DNA of 64,000 bases from Oidiodendron maius Zn (GCA_000827325.1 KN832893.1:1-64000); one strand, 5' to 3'. Positions 33,363 to 44,175 are shown, counted from the first letter of the stretch. The notes: generated from the sequence alone by a model not told the origin. Numbers and translations are program-made.

Positions 33363-33862
33363 GGCCATTTAGCACAATTAGCCCGTGCACAACTTCTCGG
33401 CTACGTATTCTACACGAATCAGAGCATCCTAATTATTTCCAAATGAAGTATGCACCTCAAGGCAATCATGCGCTCTCACAAGTCCAGTAAGAACTGACAT
33501 TGAAGCGTCCCTGACTAGAGCCCCCCAACAACTAGCTTTCCCTTGAAGACTACTGTGACACAGAAGAGCTTCGGAGTAGGTCGGATGTGTATCCGAGATT
33601 CCAAGATACTCAAGTGGAGTTTTTAGTGTTGGAACTTGGCCGAACCCAAATATCGCTGTTATCTATTAGAGTCAGGTATTGAAAAACAGAGACTAGTTCT
33701 ACAGGAACAGAGATCATGAGGAAGCTTGGCAAGCATTTCGAGCCATAGGGCACGGCGCAGCGAGGTGCGTGCCGTTGCCAGTCAACTGCTCCTTCAGGCT
33801 CCGATTCGTTGCAGAATACGTAGCCGAGAGAATTCGTGCATGGGCTAATTTCGCACAAGGAC
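33363..33862. mobile_element. About 500-bp inverted-repeat element, family 2
   Basis: The arm at 33370-33425 (TTAGCCCGTGCACAAC, CTCGGCTACGTATTCTAC) is the imperfect reverse complement of 33798-33858 (GCAGAATACGTAGCCGAGAG, TGCATGGGCTAA). The arms are about 55-60 bp and the interior is non-coding. A related arm-like sequence (GGCCCGTGCACA) occurs near 37391. No transposase is present, so it is a non-autonomous element. Confidence 0.65.
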
Positions 33863-33874
33863 CACTGAACTAGA

Positions 33875-33882
33875 TATATAAA
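33875..33882 (+). promoter_or_regulatory. TATA box of cysteine-rich gene
   Basis: TATATAAA lies about 130 bp before the ATG at 34011, followed by pyrimidine/CA-rich leader sequence. It sits immediately next to the right end of the family 2 inverted-repeat element. Confidence 0.5.
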
Positions 33883-34010
33883 GCAGAGAATGACCTTCAG
33901 TGATTTTGTCCTTCGTACTATCCTCTACTTATTACACACGCTTTACAAAATTATATTAAACAAACACCTACAGAAGTCTTAAGACTGTATCCAGTCCCCA
34001 TTACGCAGAC

Positions 34011-34238
34011 ATGCGCTTCCTAGGACTTTTGCTTTCCACTGCGGTAGTCTTGGTATCTGCACTTGATGGGTGTACCCAATCTTCTACCGAATATGCTTGT
34101 TCTTGCAATTGCGGAGGAAACAGATGTCCCACTGGAGAGGTCTGTACTGGATCAATAAATTCTTATGATTGTCTTGATGAAGCCGATTCTACCTGTTTTG
34201 CCGCTGGAGGGACTGCTGGCTGCTACTGTATCAATTGA
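34011..34238 (+). CDS. Small secreted cysteine-rich protein
   Basis: Single-exon 75-aa protein from a good ATG. The first 17 residues form a classical signal peptide (LGLLLSTAVVLVSA, cleavage near Ala17). The mature part of about 58 residues has ten cysteines: Cys21, then paired patterns CSCNC, CPTGEVC, and a C-terminal GCYCIN. This suggests five disulphides and an extracellular fate. Small size, even cysteine count and location in TE-rich DNA resemble fungal effector or antimicrobial-type proteins, but I do not recognise a named family and claim no activity. A TATA box is present upstream. Translation has no long repeats and looks like a genuine gene rather than chance. Confidence 0.78.
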   Translation: MRFLGLLLSTAVVLVSALDGCTQSSTEYACSCNCGGNRCPTGEVCTGSINSYDCLDEADSTCFAAGGTAGCYCIN

Positions 34239-35007
34239 GCTGCATGTTTGGGTACTCGACTTCTTATGAAATGAGGGCATTAATTTGACAAATTGTCGAG
34301 GTTATGGAAGAGTAGGGGTGTGGGGAATTGGGGGGAGGCAGTTTGAGATTAGGGTGTTAGAGTTCTCCTCGCCTCGTGGGACTGTTTCAGCTCAGCCGGT
34401 CACTAGGAACTTCATGATGCTTCAAATTGGTTGTCCATATCTGTTGTATGACCTTTAAATTGCCCAAATATATCGGTCTGTTCCACGATCCACTTCGTTA
34501 TTTGCTCATGGGACCTACTGAGCCAAATATGGGGCCCTAGCCGATATGGTCAAGGTGGTTGAAGATGTTTCTCATGGCAGCACTAGCAGCAAATGATTGA
34601 GTAGCAACACTAAACGTGAATTCCTATTACTATATCGCAAAGCATCTCGTGGACAAATTACTCTAGGCGTGCTTTATTGCCTATTGGGTTGCCAAATTCT
34701 AGCTTTAATCAGAAGCATGACAAGAAATTCCAAAAAAGAAAGCTAGTTAGAAGATGCAAAGAAACATTTAAAATTCCAAAGCACACTCAGAACATGTCAC
34801 TCATCCTGTCCTTGTCCAGTGGCGGCAATTTCCCATGCCATGCTTGCTGCGGAGCTAATGACGCAAACGTCTCCCAGAACCATCTTTTAGTTCACTGTTG
34901 TTTGCAAATTTTCTAACTCACTTCGCATTAACGGCAAACATCAAGCTGGAACGATACCTATAAAGGGACTACTACATGATGATCTTGAGCTCTATTCCAC
35001 CTAAAGC
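34239..35007. other. Intergenic region
   Basis: No gene supported. An ORF at 34677-34916 has no ATG or domain and is rejected. Confidence 0.35.
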
Positions 35008-35349
35008 TTAAGCAGGCTTTCTAAATGTACTCTCATGACCGAGTTTAATTTCTGTGTCTGGTGCTGTATAGCGTTTAAAGGGGCCATATTCAGAGCCCTC
35101 AGGAGACGAAGCACAAGAAATTGTAATTTCCGGCCCTGCTGAGGACTCTAGACTCAATAATCTCTTAAGCGGGGATTTCTTTGGGTTTGATGGTGGACTG
35201 AATGTAGTAGCAGGTAGCATTAGTGGCTCTGGACTTGGAGATCTCTTAAAGGGAGATTCAGAGGCTTGTTGGTTCAATAGGTTCTGGCTTATGACGGGAT
35301 GTTGGGCTGAGTTGATGGTAGCAGTGTTTTGGTTTGGTGTGATTGCCAT
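35008..35349 (-). CDS. Hypothetical protein with three P[FL]KR repeats
   Basis: ATG-initiated 113-aa ORF. It is low in hydrophobic residues and rich in Ser and Pro, so it is probably disordered. Three spaced motifs repeat: ESPFKRSPSPEP, KSPLKRLLSLES and YGPFKRYTAPD. These could be phosphorylation or docking sites (SP and TAP motifs). No family is recognised. It starts only about 37 bp from the family 1 terminal repeat at 35386 and could be a coding remnant carried or captured by that element. Moderate chance of being spurious. Confidence 0.42.
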   Translation of the reverse strand: MAITPNQNTATINSAQHPVISQNLLNQQASESPFKRSPSPEPLMLPATTFSPPSNPKKSPLKRLLSLESSAGPEITISCASSPEGSEYGPFKRYTAPDTEIKLGHESTFRKPA

Positions 35350-35385
35350 CTTGAATACAGAAATCCTGACTTATATGTATAGATT

Positions 35386-35505
35386 AAGGGCCAGCTAAAT
35401 CGAGGCCACCCTTCCGCTTCAGGACAAATGACTCAGCACACCTGAAATACCTGCGCCACAGTACTTTTTCTGTGTAATCGCATGTACCTCTTATACTCAG
35501 TATAT
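35386..35505 (+). repeat. Solo terminal repeat of inverted-repeat family 1
   Basis: AAGGGCCAGCTAAATCG through GTACCTCTTATACTCAGTAT matches the left arm of the 28825-29417 element over about 120 bp, including the GCATGTACCT block just inside the arm. No partner arm was found downstream. Confidence 0.75.
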
Positions 35506-35719
35506 TAAAACTAAATACAACAGCCAGGTTAATCTTAATCTATAGCTGCAGCCTGATACAGGTTGCAGCCGCTAACTGCACCGCTAGCACTTCGTCTCCA
35601 ATATAGTGGCACTACTACATGACTGACCTGGTCGTCAACTAGGGCTATTATGACAGCTCTTAGATTATATTTACTAGTATAATTATAGGAAATTATCTTC
35701 TTAAAAGGCTTATTACTAG

Positions 35720-36024
35720 TCTTTTGAAAGGTCTTCACCGGACCGGAAGAGGTCCTGCGGCAAGACTACGCGCGGGACCAGGTGCTTGATAGCTATGAGA
35801 GAGACCTCCAGACTATGGTTGGCAGCTGCCTCTACTGCAGGGTTGAAGGACGCAGCTTTGAGCACGCCGCCCATAAGTGCTCCCGGCGGTTCTACTGGAT
35901 CAATGCCAAGAATGAAGCCTACCTGGCGCGGAAAGTGGAGGGCAAGGACTGGATTGAGCGGTATGTGGCTTGTTGGAACTATTGGAGGCCGCGGTCCCAA
36001 ACATGTAGTTCATCGCCGCGATAA
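35720..36024 (+). pseudogene. Zn-finger fragment of a helicase-like repeat protein
   Basis: An open frame gives GPEEVLRQDYARDQVLDSY, then CLYCRVEGRSFEHAAHKC, FYWINAKNEAYL and KDWIERYVACW. The CX2C...HX4-5C layout followed by W..RY.ACW resembles the cysteine-rich tail found in fungal RecQ/telomere-linked helicase and related repeat proteins. The helicase domain is absent. Similarity ends near 35995 where the opposite-strand peptidase relic begins. The family assignment is from memory of the motif only. Confidence 0.4.
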
Positions 36025-36645
36025 AATATACATAACTTGCTGGATTTAGCCTCGCCATAGCTGGGTTTATTAGTGCAAGTTGCACGATCCGGGCGAGGCC
36101 GGCTGTAGTTAGACACGTAGTTAGCCCTCGCTGTCTACGACGGGGTTGCCCTGAAAGTCGTAGGCTTGTTCCTCTGGATCTTGTTCTATCAGCCACTCAC
36201 TGTCGCAAAAAAGATATGCGCGGGCCGGATTAACGTTATCAATGTCGCCATTAAAAAATTCTTGGAGAACCGTCAAGTCGCCTGATTATAGTGTTAGTTT
36301 GTTGATCCACAAGTCTCCGTACCGTAACCTACTATTAACACTTGCCACGAGGGTTTTCACCGTTGCTGTTATCCGATTCGGGATTTTGAAATAGGTGAAC
36401 ATGGCCTGTCGAACATTGTTACCCCTGACTGAGTTCTCGTTGTAGTACTGAACTGCAGCGAGGGCCACCACAACGCTGTCGTAACTTTCCGTGACCCAGT
36501 TATTCAACGTCGTCACCTGGCCGGCATCACAAGTCCCAGGGTCGGTCCCGGTCTGGACTGTAAATAGGTCAGTGATGACGACCCCAAAGACGACGCCGAT
36601 GACATTGAGGAAGACCAGGCAGAGAGCAATGAGCATGTTGACCAT
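35905..36645 (-). pseudogene. Secreted M35-like metallopeptidase, internally deleted
   Basis: ATG at 36645 followed by a hydrophobic signal segment (LIALCLVFLNVIGVVFG). Exon 1 runs to 36333; a 51-nt intron (36282-36332, GTAGGT...CTAAC...CAG) joins ASVN to SDLTVLQEFF. The exon then encodes YLFCDSEWLIEQDP up to a stop at about 36124. In a shifted frame, TTAGLARIVQLALINPAM and NPASYVYFIAAMNYMFGT follow. The last block matches the end of fungal deuterolysin/Lys-metalloendopeptidase-like proteins (LA...NP..A..NPASY.YF). The HExxH zinc site that should lie between is gone, so the gene is dead or non-catalytic. The junction is near 36100-36135. Confidence 0.6.
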
Positions 36646-37600
36646 AGTGTCGAATTGTCACCAAAGGGTCAGGGTGAAGTGGTGGTAGCTAATACTGAGA
36701 GCGATGAGCCAGTTGTACGCGGAGAAATTAAATGAATGCCCTGAAAAGATGTCTTCGGTGCACCCTATGCAGTATCTCAAAGAAGGAGCAAGCTGTAGGA
36801 CGAGACTCCGGGTTATCTTGAACAGCCGTTCCCCAAGGTCTACGTGCTTGGCCGTCCATTTCTCTCTCTAGCAGATCCGGTTGGACAATCGGTCAGGCTG
36901 ATGTGATAGTATGATAACGCATCGGTATTGATGATAGATTAGGCAATATCAATTAAGACACAAGAATTTTGCTTTCGCTTCGAGTTGGTTCTCTGTCAGC
37001 TTGCGGCCCAGCCAAATTCCTTAATAAAACACTGGGAAGGTAGTATCGCTACTTACCGCTGGGTGCTAACACATATGCTAGTGGGTAGGAGACGGGAGAG
37101 GTCTAGAGTCTGCGGAGACAGCCAGGTTGTTTTCCGAAGGGCCCAGAGCGGAGACACTGGTACTATATTATAACGTAACGTTGTATAGATATATAGATCC
37201 GTAAGCAAGTAAGACAGTTAGTCTATATTACGAAACGCCTTGGACCAACATCTCCACGACTCTAACCAGCATTCCTGTTGTCAGAGATACAGCAAGAACG
37301 GATCAATATTTTGTCCCCCCTGAACCAGCACGCGAGCTGACCAATCGGTAAGCGGCTCCTCAGGTATGAAAAACTGGCCTAATTTGGCCCGTGCACATCT
37401 ACCACAGTTAAGACCACAACAGCAAATATATTAATTAATACCTTGTCATTTGACCGTCTAACTTCCTTGTATACCACTTGTCCTGCTCCTGAGCCCTCTT
37501 TTGGTCGAGCTCTTCATTAGAAATATATGTACAGTGAGCTAAAGCAGCCTTACATAGAGCACGCCACTTCCGTAAACCGCCCGTTAACAAGTCTCTTTAA
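36646..37600. other. Intergenic region
   Basis: No gene. 37375-37395 has a short match to the family 2 inverted-repeat arm (GGCCCGTGCACA). Confidence 0.35.
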
Positions 37601-38254
37601 GAGAATAATGCCAAAGCTCCCTCATGGTCCTGGATCTCTCAATGGGGCAAAGAAATTAAGTACCAATCACCTGGCTGGAGAACTCATCATCTCCAGATTC
37701 AGTACAGAGTTATTGACGACTTGGATGGAAACTGCTACGACGTCGACAAATCGTTTAATGACGCCCAGAGTCTTGATCGAGACCATGATGTCTTTCAGGT
37801 CATCATTAAAAGCTCCCTGACTCTCACCGGTCACCTTACTCGTATCCTTGTTCTGCGCGAAGATCCGCAAGATAGTAGGATAAGGTCTGACTACTTCCCT
37901 AGCGATCGCCCGTGGATGAAATATATCATATCGCCTGATACTGGAGAACGTCTCCACGGCTTCATAGCACTCGACACGGATTACGAACTCGTGCCACTTG
38001 ACGAAGTCTACTGTTTGCTTTGCGCTGCCGATATCACAGAGGACAACCAGCTTTTCTTCCTGGCCCTGCGGCCGACGTGTGATGCTGCCGATGAATATGT
38101 GCGCGTCGGCATGGTGAGAGCTCGACTCGATCATCCGAAAGTACGTCCAGAGGATGTTTTGCAGGAAGAAATTGGTCCATTCCTGTTGAAGTACCTGCCA
38201 GCGAGCCCGTTTTGGGCAAAGCATGGTGGAGAGTCGACTATAAGGCTGGTGTGA
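37601..38254 (+). pseudogene. HET-domain protein C-terminal fragment
   Basis: A frame open from a TAA at 37598 encodes KAPSWSWISQWG, the hallmark P.WSW motif that follows HET (heterokaryon incompatibility) domains. About 200 residues of typical C-terminal region follow, including DEVYCLLCAADI, FFLALRP and YVRVGMVRARLDHP, to a stop at 38254. The HET domain itself and any start codon are missing, and no HET motif was found upstream to 36.7 kb. HET proteins mediate allorecognition and cell death; this 5'-truncated piece would not. No internal stop has accumulated, so truncation may be recent or a distant exon may exist. Confidence 0.68.
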
Positions 38255-39518
38255 GAGTTCAGCTCTCGAGGCAGGTGGCAAATTGTCGGAATACTGAAAG
38301 AGAGCCGGAGCATGAGTCAAAACACAAAATAGGACAGACGGGCCAGCCGACGTTGACATTGATACACAAAGCAGTCAAAACTCGAATCATCTAGCCCAAA
38401 AATTCGGGGCGAAAATAGTAGGTTTAAATGTGATTAATTCTGCTCAAAGTGGTTCTGAGGTGCTCACGGTGGGCCTGAGCTAGCGAAGTTCGACAAACTC
38501 TGCTCAACAGAACGCCGTACAGTACAGTAATGAAACCATCAACACATCAAACAATCGACTATACGTCACCGATACAGTACAGGACAGTATCATAGCAAAG
38601 TCACAGGGCCAAGAGTGGCATGCGTGCTACTTTCTAGCCATTCACTGGCCGCGTTTCCCCGACCGCCTGCGGAGTAACTGGTGCATGTATCTCATAACTG
38701 CCGGCCTTGGCGCAACATCTAGGAAAAGATAATGCCTCATATAACCTTGAAATGAAAGAGTAAAGTCGAAATTCATCATATGTCTTGAAGAGTATATAAA
38801 ATTCTTACTGTGATGTACAATCCCTCAATCCCTTGTATATATCAAATATGCAATTATTGTCTGGCCATCACATGCCCGTAATCATGTAATTTGGCTTGTT
38901 CCACAATCCCGACGATCGTATATGAGCCTTAGGTGGTAGAGAAAGGAGTATAATATTAACTAAAGCAAGGGGTTAACATTTATGAGGGTACTTGTAGTAG
39001 CGGAAATAAAAACTGCAAGCTCGAATATTATTGAAGCAGGGAGCAATCAATCGTAAAAAGTTGTGTCAAAGCGTAGCAATCAGCCTAGAATGGGGTAAAT
39101 AGTCGAGATGTGCTGGTCCGTAATTAAAACACTCCGTGGAAGGTAGAATGGAATGAGTATTGCCATCTATGTCGATTGCAGATGCCATGAGGCGGCCTAG
39201 GATCACGTACGAGTGTGTTTGATCGCATCACGTGATTATAGAGACTGGAGAGCTGACTCCGGATTCTTCAACCACCTGGCTAATCCAGAGGTTTATATAG
39301 AGTATAACGAGTGATACATTGCATAATACAGCGCATAATAAAGGGCAAAGAGTGTTTCAAGAAGTGTAAGGCATCTGACTGAGACCGCTAACGTAATGCA
39401 CTCTGGATCCTTCCTTCATTCAGGTCACCTGATGTGTACATAGTACCTGACGCTTAGAGAATGTTAAGTATCCCTTATCCCCTAAACTTGACTAGGCACC
39501 TGAATAGCCACTAGATCT
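38255..39518. other. Intergenic region
   Basis: 1.26 kb with no gene. CAGTACAG-type short motifs recur at 38519 and 38573. A TTTATATAGAG box is near 39290. Confidence 0.35.
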
Positions 39519-40172
39519 TCACGAAATGAGGTCGTAGCTACCGTAGATTGCGAAGGCATTGATAAAGACATCCACATTGACCCAGGCTTCGAATCCAACA
39601 AGGTAGGCTCCAGCAACTGGAGGTTGGGTTATATTGTCATAACCGTTAGGACCAGCTGTGAAATATCTGCCCAAAGTAGTTGTAAAGTTTATCTGGCGGA
39701 AACTTCCGTAGCCATAGCCACTGTCCGTGAGGGTTAAAGATTCGAGAGCCTCTCCTTCGTTAAAGGCGAATGTGGAATTATAGCCCGTAAATTGACCAGT
39801 AGCTCCGCCTGTGCCATCGAAGCGAGTGACATTAACTCCTAGAATTCCCGGAGTCAGTAAGATGAGGTAGATTCAATGAGCCAGAGCCTTTCGACCTTTA
39901 GGAAAGTTTGCGTAAAGTGTGGAAGGCTCATTATAGAATAGGCAAAGAATCTTGTGGACATGCATACCGCGAATTTTATCGCCATCCCAATACACCGAAA
40001 GGGAGCTCACACTTGAGTTAACTGCCCAAGTTTTATAATCCCATTTCGACGCTGACGGATTTCCGATACTTGTAGTTTCGAACAGGATACAATCTGGAGT
40101 ACATTGCGCATCGACATAAGCGCATCTGAGACACGCGAGGAAGATATAGAGAAGGGGGAGTAATCCGAACAT
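39519..40172 (-). CDS. Secreted jacalin-like lectin
   Basis: Two exons, 40172-39968 and 39838-39519, separated by a 129-nt intron (GTATGC...TTCTAG), give 174 aa. The ATG at 40172 starts a signal peptide (FGLLPLLYIFLACLRC), cleaved near Ala22. The mature sequence has the jacalin-type beta-prism pattern: WDYKTWAVNSSVSSLSVYWD and VNVTRFDGTGG, then GEALESLTLTDSGYG and a C-terminal VDVFINAFAIYG strand. Several N-glycosylation sequons are present (NSS, NVT, NST, NFT). Such proteins bind sugars outside the cell. The assignment rests on the strand pattern, so a related beta-prism or crystallin-like fold is possible. Confidence 0.65.
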
Positions 40173-40363
40173 GTTGATGGATTCTAATCGAAAAATGTTT
40201 GTTGGAATGAAGACTTTGGTCGAGGGACGAGAAAACAGCGAAAGGCTCGCATTTTATAGACCTGAACTAACGAGAGATAATCCCATGCTCTATGGTTCTG
40301 CCTTACTGCTGCCTCAAACTGCAAGCAATTGGCAGAGGACCGTGGAGGACCTTAGTGGAATCC

Positions 40364-40483
40364 ATTAATTTCATTTCAGCCAGCCAACTTGTAGACACTT
40401 CGTATTAATATCAGTTCAGCCAGCCAACTTGTTGACACTTCGCATTAATTTCATTTCAGCCAGTCAACTTGTTGACACTACGA
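40364..40483 (+). repeat. 40-bp tandem repeat, 3 copies
   Basis: Units at 40364-40403, 40404-40443 and 40444-40483 share ATTAAT.TCA.TTCAGCCAG followed by CAACTTGTTGACAC with 2-4 differences. The array lies 190 bp upstream of the lectin ATG, inside the likely promoter region. Confidence 0.9.
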
Positions 40484-41349
40484 AGTGGGGTGCGTCATAT
40501 TCACCCCGTATAAACGTATAGGTATCAATGGCCTCGGGACGGAGGGTAATTATTAGAAGTGGCTGTGGCCTTTCAAGCTGAGGTTGCGTTTCGACCCAGT
40601 CATTCTATCGGATTCCTATGGTATTGGGCCGTACATCCTAACCGCTAGTTACTGAGTTTGACGCTCTGGCAACCCTACTGCCAAGCTGGCGCCGTAATAC
40701 CTTGGCTGTGGCTGCATCCTCGTAAGGAAGTGTGTGTACTAACCTGCTCTTATGGTAAACTTACGACTGGCTATGAAATAGACTGCAGCCCACCCCGCTA
40801 AGCACGCTTCCATGCACCCTAAGCATATATAGAGGGGTATTATAGTATTCATCTGTGTGAAAAAATGCCTCAATCCCAAGCCAAGTAAATTGTTACATCT
40901 TATCTATGTATAATTTAATCGATGTACAAATATGTCCTTATAATATACGTGTATAATGTGTAGATAGAGGTACCTAGAGAATAGTTCTACTTGCTTGGAA
41001 GGGTGACCGATAATAACTAGGGGGCGATGCATTATCGGAGCACCCCTCAGCCGGAAGTGCAGAAAGGAAACATGATTTTTAATATCGGTCTGGGATATGA
41101 TCTTAACCATGCGATATTTGATGTGAGAGGGCAAAGACGTCGCTAAGGGCATGCAGCCGTTATGGGCCTCGTCGTCAATAGGAAGGTTTCAGCTATCAAG
41201 GGGTCGCCATCAGTAATGCCAGCCCCTAGAGAGATGGGTAAAGTGTCGCATCCAAATCTGGTGGTCAAAAACAAAAGGGAGAGCATGATTGGTTGGTTGC
41301 TGTCAGATCGCGCATCTTTACTTTACATGACCAGCTTACCGATCAACTA
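40484..41349. other. Intergenic region
   Basis: No gene supported; ORFs at 40904-41152 and 41162-41350 lack recognisable content. Confidence 0.35.
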
Positions 41350-41778
41350 ACGTTCTTCATAAGCGAGCTGTGCATATGTACGAGCTGCGCACCTAATTTT
41401 GCACCGAAAATTGCGCGTCTATATATCAACAATAACAGCACCTACTACTTATATAATATACCTGTATATTAATCTATAGTCAAGAAATACCTGGCTTAAT
41501 TTATAGGCAATAAAAATAGATCAATTACCTAAAAAAGCCAGATAATCTCTAAAATGCCTCTTTTTAACCCTCAAATTTAAAATATTTAAGCATTTCTGGC
41601 CATTTAGAATCTTAAAACTTGGCTCATAGTTATTATAGTACCTAAAAAGCTTTGATATCAGTTTTGAAGCTTATAGGTATTGTTATTGTTGATATTATAA
41701 GAGTCAATTTTCGATGATTTTGGTGTAAAATTAGGGTGCACAACTCGCATATATGCGCCGCTCGCTTATGAAGTACGT
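41350..41778. mobile_element. 429-bp MITE with TA target duplication
   Basis: The left terminus ACGTTCTTCATAAGCGAGC (41350-41368) and right terminus GCTCGCTTATGAAGTACGT (ending 41778) are inverted repeats with one mismatch. Similarity continues inward through GCATAT and CACCCTAATTTT-type blocks for about 65 bp. The element is flanked on both sides by TA (41348-41349 and 41779-41780), the duplication made by Tc1/mariner transposases. The interior is AT-rich and non-coding. A Tc1-like transposase fragment at 16423-16762 shows that the superfamily is present in this genome. Confidence 0.85.
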
Positions 41779-42369
41779 TACGTTACATCCGCACTCAATT
41801 ATCCTTTTCGGCCACAGGTGGCAAATATTAGTCACATTACCCTTTCCGGCCAGAGTGGTGCGAATATAACTAGTGCATCCCTTTACAGCTACTGGGTCTA
41901 CCATTTGACGCTCAGACAAAGCGGTCTTTGTAATAAAGATTAGGTAGGTACAGCTTTCCTCGATAGCATCTGCTTCATTGGATTGAGGCAATGAGCCTTC
42001 GAGGAAATACTTCCGAGAGTGTTACAACAATGTAGTCTCCCTTAGTATTATAGAGAATTGTGACTAACCTATTCCAAGACGGGCATTTATACAACCGATT
42101 CCGACTAGGTCAACTCAGCGACCTCCTCGCTAGACAGCAAACTAGTGGTATCTAGGTCGTGGAACAAGACAATAGGGCTCTGGTACATCGAGACGGGAGC
42201 TTGGAGAAGGGACAGTAGACAATCTCTGGCTTCTACCTGATTATTGGCGAGTTGTATTGTTTATAGGAATAGAACTATTATATCAAGAGACTCGTTTAGA
42301 AGAGTCTCCTTTCACGAGTTTAAGGGAGGGGCTAAGTGATATATAAGAACCCTGTACTATAAGTTGAAC
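41779..42369. other. Intergenic region
   Basis: No gene found. A short hairpin-like AGAGACTC...GAGTCTC pair is at 42278-42307. Confidence 0.35.
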
Positions 42370-42690
42370 TACTAAGGTGTCAGGAGAGCATCCGCACAGA
42401 GTGAACCGGTCGAACTATCAATGGGTATCAGCAGGGTGCAAGTGGGTTGAAGGTCACCGGCTGTGCCGGTTTGCTGACTGGGATCGCGAGAAAGCGTACG
42501 ATGAAAACCCGCCGCTCAATATCTTCTACTCGATCGAGTAGAATATTGTAGTTAATAACAAGGCGATAATGCCGAAGGACACAGAACATTATTTGGTTCT
42601 AGAACCTGCCGCGTACTGGGAGCACCTCCTTGAGGCTAAGTTGAAAAATGCTTTGCTTAGAAAGAAGAGACTTCTCACTTCTGAATGTAC
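42370..42690 (+). pseudogene. Decayed fragment of unknown repeat-associated ORF
   Basis: One frame reads HPHRVNRSNYQWVSAG, CKWVEGHRLCRFADWDREKAY and ENPPLNIFYSIE. After a TAG it continues NNKAIMPKDTEHYLVLEPAAYW and LKNALLRKKRLL. The composition is clearly protein-like and charged, and the pattern reminds me of an abundant hypothetical ORF family found in multiple copies in ascomycete genomes. I cannot name its function. There is no start codon and the frame closes after about 110 codons. Confidence 0.45.
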
Positions 42691-44175
42691 TATCCCCCTT
42701 GTTAATTGTATATGCTCCACTTATTCGGCACCCCTGCTTATTTACCAACAGAACCCTCTAGAATACTAGTGTTTTGGCTAAGTCTGATGCGGCGCTTCTA
42801 AAAGTTGGATTACACCAACTATTGGAATTTTGATTAAACTAATTGGCCCGCTCGTATAACTGGTCATTTCATTTTGTAACACGATTGGTCTTTGCGCGCT
42901 GGATGAGCATTTTGGAGTTACAAAACGCTGAACCTCCTTGTCAGCCATTTGCCTTTTAAGTTGGCCCTAAGACGGACTCGTTTTCTAATCCATTTAAGAG
43001 ACAACTGTACAGTAAGTTACGTTTCAGATCTTGCCGATTTCCGGCGACATGCAGTTTTCGGGTAATACTGATGGGCGTGGAGGCTTCAATTACCTGATGG
43101 GAGGTGATGGCCTGCAGCGTCCTTGACCACACCCGGGAGTTTATACAAGAACTTCTTGAAAAAATTATCTGCTGTCTTCGTATAAAAAGTAAACAGACCC
43201 TTGGATCACAAATAACGCCGCCTATCCTTCTAATGCTGCCTTGTCATGCTAATAATCATACCATCTCTGCAGCTCATCTCATCTTTACAACCTCATGTTG
43301 AGGGATGACATTCTTTCGTGGCCGCTTCACAATGGCTACAATTCCTTTCATAGTTGTATTTGTATCGTTCTTTGGTGCTGGTAATGGCCTCTACCTCTTT
43401 TCGGCACGAGCGATTGCTTAGAACCCAGGCACCTTTTAATCATGCATTTCTGCGCTCACATTTGGCAGAGAAATATTCATATAAAAGAAAACAGTTGTGC
43501 ACGTCTGAAAACAAAAGAGAAACGTATATATCTGGCCATCTCCAGATCAGCTTGTCTCCCTGCTTCAAACGGTGGCGGGATGTTCTGTTCCAAACAGCTA
43601 CTTATATACGCTGTCGACGTAGTCTTGCCTTTCTATTGCATATTACGCCGGAGATTGAGCTTAGAAGGGCGGATGATTTTGTGAGTGTGCGTGGAGTGGG
43701 GAGAGAGAAGAGAGCTTCCAAGGCAGAAGATGACATGGGAGTGTGTATAGTAATTCGTAAGCCTCCCTTCTACAGACGCCTCGATATTGACGGCAGTTAC
43801 TCTCACGCGTCGACGAATGACGCGACTTCGACCCTACATGCAATTTCTTGATGCAGATTGCAGATCAGCTCGCGATCCAAACCATGCAACATGGCCGTGT
43901 ACGGATATACGGAGGGGTAAGGTTATTCAAGAATTCTTGCGCGAGCCCTGACGCTCCCCCGACCTCCTTTTGTTCCTCACTGCACGCTACGCTGCACAGA
44001 GATCCAGACTCGAATAGTTGATAGTCGACACTCCAACGTCGTCCAAATATTTCTCAATATGATGCCGTTGCCAAGGATCTCTACAGCAGAGCTTTTTCTC
44101 CTGGTCGGTGGCCATTCTGCAAAGCTCACTACATCCTTCACCAATCATCTCACTGTCTGCTAGGAACGATGGGAT
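42691..44175. other. Intergenic region
   Basis: 1.5 kb without a supportable gene. The ORF at 43354-43851 begins at a non-ATG codon and has an antisense ORF of similar length; neither shows domain motifs. Confidence 0.35.

Noticed and set aside
37667-38359. 230-codon minus-strand ORF
   Set aside because: It is antisense to the HET C-terminal fragment, which carries the diagnostic PSWSW motif on the plus strand.
43354-43851. 165-codon plus-strand ORF
   Set aside because: Non-ATG start, unusual composition, no domain, no convincing splice extension.
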